Shown: piece after piece, positions 18,797-25,488 of the stretch | Layout of the letters: every line of letters starts with the position of its first letter | Position numbering within the stretch: position 1 is the first letter of the stretch | DNA from: Peteryoungia rhizophila | GTDB lineage: Bacteria; Pseudomonadota; Alphaproteobacteria; Rhizobiales; Rhizobiaceae | DNA length: 64,000 bases | NCBI RefSeq assembly: GCF_004912145.1 | Contig: NZ_STGT01000001.1 | Coordinates: forward strand, 682,001-746,000 | Reading direction: 5' to 3' | Notes under the pieces: model-generated | Seen by the model: the letters and a program-made list of their open reading frames with translations, nothing else | What the model was told of the DNA's origin: nothing | The model's database searches: none | Translations under genes and position numbers: made by a program

Positions 18797-19590
18797 GCGG
18801 CTTCGACAAGAACTGGCTGGCATTGCGTGAACCCGTCGATATGCGCGCGCGGGCAATCACGCTGGTCGACGCGCTTTCACGCCATCTCGGGGCTGTTGGG
18901 CAGGCATCCATTCTCGACATCGGCTGCGGGACCGGCTCGACCTGGCGTAGCCTGACACCGCGCGTTCCGGCCGGCACCCACTGGACGCTTCTCGACTATG
19001 ATCCGGTGCTGCTTGCAGAGGCCGAACGGCGTATTGACGGAAAGGGTCATGTATCCTTTCGCCAATTCGATCTCAACGAGATGCAATCCCTCCCGCTTTC
19101 CGATGTAACGGTGGTGACGGCATCCGCACTGTTCGACCTGTGCTCCGCCGATTTCTGCAATCGATTTGCCGAGACGCTGGCTCGAAACGGGACCGGGCTT
19201 TATGCGGCCTTGAACTATGACGGCGTGATGGAATGGTCGATCCCGCATCCGCTCGATGGTCAGGTCGCCGCGGACTTCAACCGGCATCAGCGGTTCGACA
19301 AGGGGTTTGGTCCAGCGCTTGGACCCGATGCGACAGACCATTTGCGGACCTCGTTCGAGACGCTCAGCTACAGCGTCTCCGTCGGCAGCAGTCCCTGGAT
19401 CATGGGTCCAGACGATGCCGCGCTGCAAGAAGCTTTCCTGGACGGGCTGGAAAAGCCACTGACCGAGATTGGCAGTCTGACGGAACAGGATATCAGAGCG
19501 TGGGTGGACTTCCGGCTGGAGAAGATCGCAGAAGCCGGCAGCTCATGCGTGGTCGGCCACACGGATATCCTCGCCCTGCCCCGCAGCTGA
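18793..19590 (+). CDS. class I SAM-dependent methyltransferase
   Basis: A 265-residue Rossmann methyltransferase with motif I SILDIGCGTGSTWRSL, acidic motif LLDYDPVL and post-motif VTVVTASALFDL. The ATG overlaps the glycosyltransferase stop by 4 bp, whereas the much longer open frame from 18577 lies inside that gene and is ignored. The last 48 bp overlap the 3' end of the convergent RibD-type reductase gene. Acceptor unknown; it is coupled to the glycosyltransferase and PTPS-like gene. Confidence 0.85.
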   Translation: MSGFDKNWLALREPVDMRARAITLVDALSRHLGAVGQASILDIGCGTGSTWRSLTPRVPAGTHWTLLDYDPVLLAEAERRIDGKGHVSFRQFDLNEMQSLPLSDVTVVTASALFDLCSADFCNRFAETLARNGTGLYAALNYDGVMEWSIPHPLDGQVAADFNRHQRFDKGFGPALGPDATDHLRTSFETLSYSVSVGSSPWIMGPDDAALQEAFLDGLEKPLTEIGSLTEQDIRAWVDFRLEKIAEAGSSCVVGHTDILALPRS

Positions 19591-20352
19591 GCGCGCGCAG
19601 GACTTGAGATCGCAATCGAAGAGTATGTCGCTGCCCAAGGTGTAAACCCTGGCATCCGGTCGATGAGCGTTTGCAAGTTTGTCGATCGGGGGCAGCGCGA
19701 TCCCGGCCGGGCCGGAACCGATGATGAGCGGTGCAATTGCCACATGCAACCGATCGACCACACCGGCCTCGATGAAGCGGGCGATGGTTCGGGCGCCGCC
19801 TTCGACCAGAATGCGACGAAGGCCGCGACCGGCGAGTGCATCGAGAATATCGCGAGGATCGATCCCTCCCTCGCCCCTACGCACCCAAAGCACATCCGCC
19901 TGATAGGCCTTTTGAGGAGCGTCTTCTGCCTGAATCAGGATCACCGGGGCACCGCCATCGCGGAACAGGCGCTCGTCTCCGGTCAGTTCGGCGCGACAGT
20001 CGATGACGACACGGACAGGGTTCGGACCCTTTACGGCCCGCACGGACAGGCGCGGATCATCGCACTTCACCGTTCCGACACCGACGACCACGGCTTCTAC
20101 GAGGGCGCGGCAGCGATGCAGGTGGGCGATCCCGTCGGGGCCGGAAATATCGCGAGCATCGCCGGAGAGTGTGGCGACACGTCCATCCAGAGACTGCCCG
20201 ACCTGAGCCAGAACAAACCCATCTTCAGCCGCCGCAATCGGCGCATAAAGCGACACGGTCGGATCTGTCTCATCTAGGGCGATCTTGCCGGCGCTGCCCC
20301 GCATGGCAAGAAGGCGCGCCCAGAGTTGGTCGGTCATGTCGATCTTGCGCAT
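19543..20352 (-). CDS. stand-alone RibD C-terminal (pyrimidine reductase) domain protein
   Basis: A 269-residue protein in the RibD_C / dihydrofolate-reductase-like fold: VGQSLDGRVATLSGDARDISG, VVVGVGTVKCDDPRLSVR, PVRVVIDCRAELTG, LVEGGARTIARFIEAGVVDRL and IAPLIIGSGPAG. In riboflavin synthesis this domain reduces the ribosyl side chain to ribityl with NADPH. The zinc deaminase half of full RibD is absent. Placed with a GTP cyclohydrolase II five genes away, it may reduce that enzyme's product or a relative. The ATG at 20352 or 20337 could start it. Followed on the plus strand by the methyltransferase gene in a 48-bp tail-to-tail overlap. A spare riboflavin gene is the alternative view. Confidence 0.83.
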   Translation of the reverse strand: MRKIDMTDQLWARLLAMRGSAGKIALDETDPTVSLYAPIAAAEDGFVLAQVGQSLDGRVATLSGDARDISGPDGIAHLHRCRALVEAVVVGVGTVKCDDPRLSVRAVKGPNPVRVVIDCRAELTGDERLFRDGGAPVILIQAEDAPQKAYQADVLWVRRGEGGIDPRDILDALAGRGLRRILVEGGARTIARFIEAGVVDRLHVAIAPLIIGSGPAGIALPPIDKLANAHRPDARVYTLGSDILFDCDLKSCARSAAGQGEDIRVADHA

Positions 20353-20372
20353 GGAAATCCCGTCCTGAAGGC

Positions 20373-20909
20373 TTACAAAATACGATAGAGCGTGCCGTCA
20401 CGGCGAATGACGTGATGGAAGACGACCGCTGCAAAATGCAACGCAAAAAGGGCCAAAAGGATCCATGCGCTCCAGCCGTGGATCGCAGACAGGACAAAGG
20501 CGATGTCCGGCGTCTTGCCGATCGGGCTCCAGACGGTGAAGAGACCGAACCACTCCAGGGGAAAGCCGTGTGCGTTCGTGGCGAGAAACCCGGAGACCGG
20601 CATGACGATCAGGAAGACATAGAGCAGTCCATGCACCAGATGGGCTGCCGCCTTCTCGAGGGGCGGCCCCTCGACCAGAGGCGTCGCACTTGTGAGCCGG
20701 GCGCCGATCCGGACCAACATGAGCCAAAGGACAAGGAAACCAAGGCTCTCGTGAACAAGATAGAAATCCAACTTCACGTCGTCCTTCACGAAGCCGATCA
20801 CAAAACCCAGGGGCCAGGTTGCGAGCACGAGCCCAGCGATCAGCCAATGGAGGATCCGCACGCGCCCGGCATAGCGCTCATCTTCACTCGTCATCATCAT
20901 GCTGCTCAT
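20373..20909 (-). CDS. cytochrome b561 family protein
   Basis: A 178-residue membrane protein with four hydrophobic helices and the b561 haem-ligand pattern: RVRILHWLIAGLVLATW, YLVHESLGFLVLWLMLVR, HLVHGLLYVFLIVMPVSG and IHGWSAWILLALFALHFAAVVFHHVI. It carries electrons across or within the membrane. The ATG at 20909 has AAGGGAG 9 nt upstream; the frame opens at 20930. It lies 20 bp upstream of the RibD-type reductase gene on the same strand, suggesting an operon and a redox-active product or an electron donor for one. Confidence 0.87.
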   Translation of the reverse strand: MSSMMMTSEDERYAGRVRILHWLIAGLVLATWPLGFVIGFVKDDVKLDFYLVHESLGFLVLWLMLVRIGARLTSATPLVEGPPLEKAAAHLVHGLLYVFLIVMPVSGFLATNAHGFPLEWFGLFTVWSPIGKTPDIAFVLSAIHGWSAWILLALFALHFAAVVFHHVIRRDGTLYRIL

Positions 20910-20968
20910 CCAACCATGCTCCCTTCCCAACCGCTCGCATCACAAGCTTGCGAACGCGCCACGTTCAT

Positions 20969-20988
20969 ACCCATCGCCAAGGATGGGT
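20969..20988. repeat. short inverted repeat upstream of the b561 gene
   Basis: ACCCATC-N6-GATGGGT, perfect arms, in the 139-bp gap between the b561 gene and the lipoprotein gene. No T-tract follows on the minus strand, so an operator is as likely as a terminator. Confidence 0.3.
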
Positions 20989-21048
20989 CTCTTTGACGAC
21001 AATGTAAACGGAAGATGACAAGCGCTGGATCAGGTCACACTCAGGTGA

Positions 21049-22215
21049 TCACAGTGTCGGGGGCGCCTTCTGGAAGAAAACATAGGAGCCCTTTGCCACC
21101 TTGAAGATATCGCAGTTGCGCCGGATCTTGCGTTCGCCCTCCAGGCGAAAGACACCAAGCGAGCCGGAGAAACCATCGGGTGACATGATGCGCTCGGGGG
21201 CGAATGCCACCTCCCCCCAGCGCCCGGCAAGACCGATCGCCATGGCCATCGCATCGAAACCATAGCCAGCCTGAGCCGAGGCCGGCATACCATAGCTCGA
21301 CATGAAGCGATTGCCGATCCGGGCCTGCACGTTCTGGTCATATCGGCAGACAATGCTGCCGGTCAGCTTGGGCTCGTTCAGGTCCTGAGACGTCAGAACG
21401 GCACTAGCCACGATGCGGCGCCCGGGGCGCGGCGGCTTGGCTGCATCGGCCTTCTTGAGAATCTCGCCGGGCGACTTCACGCCTGGCATGAGAACGACCA
21501 TGTCCGCCTTGCTCCAGGATACCAAAGCCTTCGGCGGCAAGGCGCCACCGGCGAGCTCGACGATCGGTTCGACCTTGCCCCCGAACGCCTTGATCTGCGC
21601 CGCTATGCGCTCGGCCTCGATTTTTTCGGCCGGCGTGGAAGCGAGGATCACGGCATGCGTCGCCCCTTCAGCCATGGCGAAGGATGCGCTTTCGATGAGA
21701 CTGTCGGCCGGGCTGGATACGAAGGCGTAGACATTCGGCGGAGTAGGCACGTCGTTTGTCTGGAACGCGACCATCGGCACATCGAGCCCCCCGAGACCGC
21801 GCTTTATGATCTCGAATTCCGGGCCCCGGGCCGTGGTGATGATCAGGGATACCTGCTGGCGGGCGAGCGTCTTGGCTGCAGCCTCGATGGCTTCCGGCTT
21901 GTCGGTGGTTTCGAGCATGGTCAGCTTGACGACATCGGAGCCCAGCGTGTTGACGGCAAGGGCTGCGCCGTCGCGATATTCACTGTCTGCCTGACGGCTT
22001 GGCTGATCCGCACGCCGGACACCGAGATAGGCGACCTTTACGGATCCCGAACCCAGCGTCTGATTGTAGAGCCCGGTATTGCTGGCGACAGGTTGCGCGC
22101 CTTCGCCTTTGGCGGGTGTGAAGTCGTCGGTCTGGCATGAAGCGAGTGCACCGAGCACCAAGACAAGCGTCCCGGTCCACAGAAGTCTCCGGGTGGCTTT
22201 TTCTGATCCGACCAT
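21049..22215 (-). CDS. lipoprotein with periplasmic-binding type I fold (PBP-activator / branched-chain amino-acid receptor family)
   Basis: A 388-residue protein. The N-terminus has a lipoprotein signal (hydrophobic run, then LGALASC as lipobox, Cys27). The mature part reads like the Leu/Ile/Val-binding or LpoA-type fold: VKVAYLGVRRAD, LARQQVSLIITTARGPEFEIIKRGL, VPMVAFQTND and ASAQAGYGFDAMAMAIGLAGRW. Widespread in rhizobia as a penicillin-binding-protein activator-like lipoprotein, but no binding partner can be read from the sequence. It is monocistronic here, with no clear ribosome site at the ATG; it ends 140 bp before the b561 gene. Confidence 0.75.
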   Translation of the reverse strand: MVGSEKATRRLLWTGTLVLVLGALASCQTDDFTPAKGEGAQPVASNTGLYNQTLGSGSVKVAYLGVRRADQPSRQADSEYRDGAALAVNTLGSDVVKLTMLETTDKPEAIEAAAKTLARQQVSLIITTARGPEFEIIKRGLGGLDVPMVAFQTNDVPTPPNVYAFVSSPADSLIESASFAMAEGATHAVILASTPAEKIEAERIAAQIKAFGGKVEPIVELAGGALPPKALVSWSKADMVVLMPGVKSPGEILKKADAAKPPRPGRRIVASAVLTSQDLNEPKLTGSIVCRYDQNVQARIGNRFMSSYGMPASAQAGYGFDAMAMAIGLAGRWGEVAFAPERIMSPDGFSGSLGVFRLEGERKIRRNCDIFKVAKGSYVFFQKAPPTL

Positions 22216-22445
22216 GATTACAGCTACGTTCCACTCCTCGATCCCAGCCGGACCGTAAGCATTGGGCCTGTGTTGCGCAAGAGTGAAGGCGTTCCATATC
22301 TGGGCAGATTACAAAGATGGTAACCATCGGTGTTTCTCTGCCGATTTCACTGCGGCGGAGGCGACTGGAGGAGATGTTTCCTATCGCAAAGGGGCCTCAG
22401 CGCCATTTGGTTAACAGATGCCTTTCAGCATGCGTTGCTTTTTAC

Positions 22446-22451
22446 TATAAT
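22446..22451 (+). promoter_or_regulatory. probable -10 box of the lapG-like gene
   Basis: A consensus TATAAT in the AT-rich stretch about 95 bp before the ATG. A 17-bp spacer places the -35 at TTTCAG (22423-22428), a weak match, so activation may be needed. The -10 lies in the left arm of the ACTATA/TATAGT inverted repeat. Confidence 0.4.
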
Positions 22452-22513
22452 ATTTCCTCACGTCTTAAAAGTATAGTATTCATGTATCGGAACCAATAAT
22501 TCAATCAATACAG

Positions 22514-22542
22514 CTATTCTCCGAGCAACAATCGGAGAATAG
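22514..22542 (+). promoter_or_regulatory. leader hairpin that buries the ribosome-binding site of the lapG-like gene
   Basis: Perfect 11-bp stem, CTATTCTCCGA and TCGGAGAATAG, with a 7-nt loop, ending 2 nt before the ATG at 22545. The right arm contains the only Shine-Dalgarno (GGAG, 22534-22537; 7 nt to the ATG). In the mRNA the ribosome site would be paired, so translation should depend on opening the stem (temperature, protein or RNA), unless the repeat acts as a DNA operator. Confidence 0.6.
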
Positions 22543-22544
22543 CG

Positions 22545-23507
22545 ATGAATAAAAAGAATAAGAACATTTTCGCGGCCTCGGCTCTCGTAACTGCCTCCCT
22601 GCTTTCTTCCCATGCAACAGCGGCGCCGATCCTGCCAGGAACACTCTCTTCCTATTCCACGGTTGCGCAGACCCTCGTGCTCGGTATGAGCCCGCTTGCA
22701 GCATCGTTCGGCCAGAACTTTGGTGATCGGATCGCGATCGGCCGGACGCAGGCCAGTCGCCTTCTCGATCAACGCGTTACTTTCGACGCCGCCGCACTCT
22801 TGCCAAATGACAAGACGCTTTCGACCAGTGCCGTCGCCCCGGCGCCGAAGCAGTCACCTTCGAAGCGGACAGCAACGCAGACGGACGATGTCTTCGGATC
22901 CATCGCCATCCCCTTCAAGAAGCTGGGTGCGCTGAAGAAGGCGGCTCCGACCTTTGCCGAAATCTCCAGCGGCACGGCCCTCGAGTGCGTTGGCAAGAAT
23001 TGCCTGAATTCGGAGGCCATCGTACAACGCACGTCGGCCGGGGGCGGCATGTCGTCTGTCCGTGACAAGCTCAACCTCGTCAATCACGAGGTGAACCGTC
23101 GGATCAAGTATCGAAAGGACATCGACAGTCACGGCCGCCTCGATCAGTGGTCGTCGCCGTCGCAAACCCTGAAATCGGGCTTCGGCGATTGTGAGGACTA
23201 TGCCCTTCTGAAAATGGCGGTTCTAGAAAGCCAAGGCATTGCGCTTCAGGACATGACGGTCGTGATCCTCTACGACAAGAAGCGGCATTTCTATCACGCC
23301 GTGCTCTCGGTCGAGGTGAAGGGAACCCACTACATCCTGGACAACATGCGCGATCAGGTGCTTGCCGACAGCAGGCTTCCGGATTACCAGCCGCTGTTTT
23401 CGATTTCCAACGGCCGCGGCTTCCTGCATGGCACGCGCACCAAGGGCAAGGCTTTGGCCATGAAGAATTTCGACAGCATTGCACCGGGTGAAGGCGGCGA
23501 ACTCTGA
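22545..23507 (+). CDS. LapG-like periplasmic transglutaminase-like cysteine protease
   Basis: A 320-residue protein with a Sec signal peptide (lysine-rich start, hydrophobic core, cleavage near ATAA, residue ~26). The C-terminal half is a bacterial transglutaminase-like cysteine protease: W202 in LDQWSSPSQTL, C216 in GFGDCEDYA, H251 in RHFYHAVL, D266 in YILDNM form the Cys-His-Asp set. In Pseudomonas, LapG cuts the adhesin LapA after a double-Ala motif and frees it from the cell surface. Here the gene faces a type I secretion operon and lies ~6 kb from a giant adhesin with a possible Ala-Ala-Gly site, so the same role is inferred. No LapD-type (HAMP-GGDEF-EAL) inhibitor is visible. Residues ~85-150 are a low-complexity linker region. 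Confidence 0.85.
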   Translation: MNKKNKNIFAASALVTASLLSSHATAAPILPGTLSSYSTVAQTLVLGMSPLAASFGQNFGDRIAIGRTQASRLLDQRVTFDAAALLPNDKTLSTSAVAPAPKQSPSKRTATQTDDVFGSIAIPFKKLGALKKAAPTFAEISSGTALECVGKNCLNSEAIVQRTSAGGGMSSVRDKLNLVNHEVNRRIKYRKDIDSHGRLDQWSSPSQTLKSGFGDCEDYALLKMAVLESQGIALQDMTVVILYDKKRHFYHAVLSVEVKGTHYILDNMRDQVLADSRLPDYQPLFSISNGRGFLHGTRTKGKALAMKNFDSIAPGEGGEL

Positions 23508-23538
23508 CAGGGACCGCCTAGGGCAAATTGCGCAGTGC

Positions 23539-24192
23539 TCAGCCGCGGATAACGTAGCCGATCACCATCTGCTTCTGGCTGGGTGCCATGGCCAGGTTCA
23601 TCTGTCCGGTCAACTGCTTGCCGGCGCAGGTCGCCGTGAAGCCAGTGGTCACCATCTTGCCCTTGCCCGACAGGCTGAGGATGGCTTCATCGACCTGCGT
23701 ATCGAGGACGAACCTGAAGCCTGACGACAATTGCGCAATATTACCGAGCACCAGTCGCTGCTTCAACATGGTCATGAAGGGCTCGTTGAAGAACTGGATC
23801 TTCTTGTCTTTGGTCAGCACGATAGCGGGCGTCGGGCAGGCCTGGATGAGGGTGTTGAGGTTTTCTGCCGAATAGACGTTTTCCATCTGCGCCAACCGGC
23901 GCCACATCCAGCGAAAGGCAACGACCCGCAACATCGAGGCGAGATTGCTGTGTTCTCCGACCTGAGCTGCAGCCTGATCCACGACATCGCCGATGGACTG
24001 TCGCGAACCGTTCAGGAGCCAGGACAGACCGTCCCAATAGACGCTTTCGAGGCGTATGCCGCGCCGAGCCCCGCCCCTGCCGATGATCGCGCGGAACTTC
24101 GGCTCCGCATCACTCTCTTCGACATGCTGGATCGCTGCCGGATTGAGCTCGGCCTGCTCCGTCTGAACAAGGTGCCGGTCCGGGAACGCCAT
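23539..24192 (-). CDS. ribbon-helix-helix + PAS domain protein
   Basis: A 217-residue protein. Residues ~40-110 contain GIRLESVYWDGLSWLLNGSRQSIGDVVDQ, which reads as a ribbon-helix-helix DNA-binding unit of the RHH_4 type. Residues ~110-215 look like a PAS sensor (LIQACPTPAIVLTKDKKIQFFNEPFMTMLKQRL then FTATCAGKQLTGQMNLAMAPSQKQMVIGYVIRG). It starts 3 bp after the HlyD gene stop, so it is the last gene of the secretion operon. A sensor-regulator that adjusts adhesin export genes is inferred. It ends 31 bp from the convergent LapG-like gene. Confidence 0.7.
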   Translation of the reverse strand: MAFPDRHLVQTEQAELNPAAIQHVEESDAEPKFRAIIGRGGARRGIRLESVYWDGLSWLLNGSRQSIGDVVDQAAAQVGEHSNLASMLRVVAFRWMWRRLAQMENVYSAENLNTLIQACPTPAIVLTKDKKIQFFNEPFMTMLKQRLVLGNIAQLSSGFRFVLDTQVDEAILSLSGKGKMVTTGFTATCAGKQLTGQMNLAMAPSQKQMVIGYVIRG

Positions 24193-24195
24193 GGC

Positions 24196-25488
24196 TCACC
24201 GCTCGGTCAGGGCGACAGATTGCGCCTTGTTGATCGGTTTCATGAGATAGCTGAGGATCGTTTTGCGACCGGTCATGATCTCAGCTGTCGCGACCATTCC
24301 CGGGATGATCGGATAGGCCTTGTCGCCCCTGATGAGTTCCGACACATCGGTCTTGACGTGGACGAGGTAGAAGGTCTCGCCCTTCTCCTTGTCGACGATG
24401 CTGTCCGCCGAGACGTTGGTGACCTCACCTTCGAGCCCTCCGAAGATCGAGAAATCGTAAGCTGTCACCTTCACGATCGCCTTCTGCCCCCGCGTGATGA
24501 AAGCGACGTCGCGGGGTGAGATTTTTGCCTCGATCAGAAGTGTGTCCGCCGTAGGAACGATGCCGGCAACGACTGTGCCCGGATCGACATAGGCGCCAAT
24601 CGTGTTGACTTCCAGCGTGTTGACGATGCCATCGACCGGCGAGCGGATATCCGTACGACTGACGCGATCGGTGGCGCCGCGGATCGTTTCGTCGATAACC
24701 GACAATTCGGCAAGGGTCTGGGCCTTTTCGGTCAGTGCCTGCTGACGCAGCTGCAAGGCGAGTTCTTCGACCTGCAGACGTGCCTCTTCGACGGCGCCCC
24801 TCAGGCGCTCGAGGCTTTCCTGGTAGACGGTGATCTGGCCGCGCTGGTCCGTGAGTTCGCGCTCGATCGCGATCAGTTCGGTCTGCGCCACAAGGCCCTT
24901 CTTGGCGAGCGGGCTCATGAGATCGTACTGCCGCGTCGACTGGGTGATGTTCTGCTCCAGGCGCACGATATTGGCCTGGGCTTCAGCCAGTTCGTTCTCG
25001 CGCTGACGCACGCGCTCGCGCAAAACACCCGCCTTGTTCAGGTAGCTTGCCTTATTCGCGGCAAAGAGCCGCTCCTCGTTTTCGCAAACCTTGCTAGCAA
25101 CAGTCTGCACATCTTCCGGGCATACGAAAGCAACGTCGTAGCTGCCCGTTTCCTCAAGAGCCAGACGCGCGATCTTGGCGCCAAAGGCGCGCGCTTTGGC
25201 GACAGATTCGCCCAGCGACGATTCCGTCGTCGTGTTGTTCAGCTGAACGATGAGTTCGCCCTTGCGGACCACCTGACCGACCTGGACGGCGATGGTTTCG
25301 ACCACGCCGGCCTCGGATGACTGGATGATCTGCGTTTTCGAAACGGGTATGACCTTGCCTTCCCCGCGGGCGATCTCGTCGATTTCGGCGATGGCGGCCC
25401 AGGCGAGAAAGATCACGATGAGGGCCGCGACGAGCGCAACGATCATTCTGGCCATGAATGGCGGTGTATCGGCGATCGGGCGGCTCAT
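24196..25488 (-). CDS. HlyD family periplasmic adaptor of type I secretion
   Basis: A 430-residue membrane fusion protein: one N-terminal membrane helix (ARMIVALVAALIVIFLAWAAIAEID), a biotinyl-lipoyl-like half (GEGKVIPVSKTQIIQSSEAGVVETIAVQVGQVVRKGELIVQLN), a long coiled coil (about residues 130-260, rich in Glu, Gln, Arg) and a beta-barrel end (TVVAGIVPTADTLLIEAKISPRDVAFITRGQKAIVKVTAYDF). It links the inner-membrane ABC exporter to the TolC channel. It overlaps the ABC gene by 4 bp. Resembles LapC of adhesin export systems. Confidence 0.92.
   Translation of the reverse strand: MSRPIADTPPFMARMIVALVAALIVIFLAWAAIAEIDEIARGEGKVIPVSKTQIIQSSEAGVVETIAVQVGQVVRKGELIVQLNNTTTESSLGESVAKARAFGAKIARLALEETGSYDVAFVCPEDVQTVASKVCENEERLFAANKASYLNKAGVLRERVRQRENELAEAQANIVRLEQNITQSTRQYDLMSPLAKKGLVAQTELIAIERELTDQRGQITVYQESLERLRGAVEEARLQVEELALQLRQQALTEKAQTLAELSVIDETIRGATDRVSRTDIRSPVDGIVNTLEVNTIGAYVDPGTVVAGIVPTADTLLIEAKISPRDVAFITRGQKAIVKVTAYDFSIFGGLEGEVTNVSADSIVDKEKGETFYLVHVKTDVSELIRGDKAYPIIPGMVATAEIMTGRKTILSYLMKPINKAQSVALTER

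Larger units (their letters stand above)
22216..22544. other. 329-bp intergenic region between divergent lipoprotein and lapG-like genes
   Basis: Non-coding on both strands. The right half is AT-rich and holds the probable lapG promoter and leader hairpin (listed separately), plus a loose inverted repeat ACTATA (22444-22449) / TATAGT (22472-22477) flanking the promoter -10. No other feature was found. Confidence 0.6.

Noticed and set aside
22444..22477. Inverted repeat ACTATA / TATAGT as a separate operator
   Set aside because: Arms are short, AT-rich and 22 bp apart; the left arm is part of the -10 box, so chance is likely.
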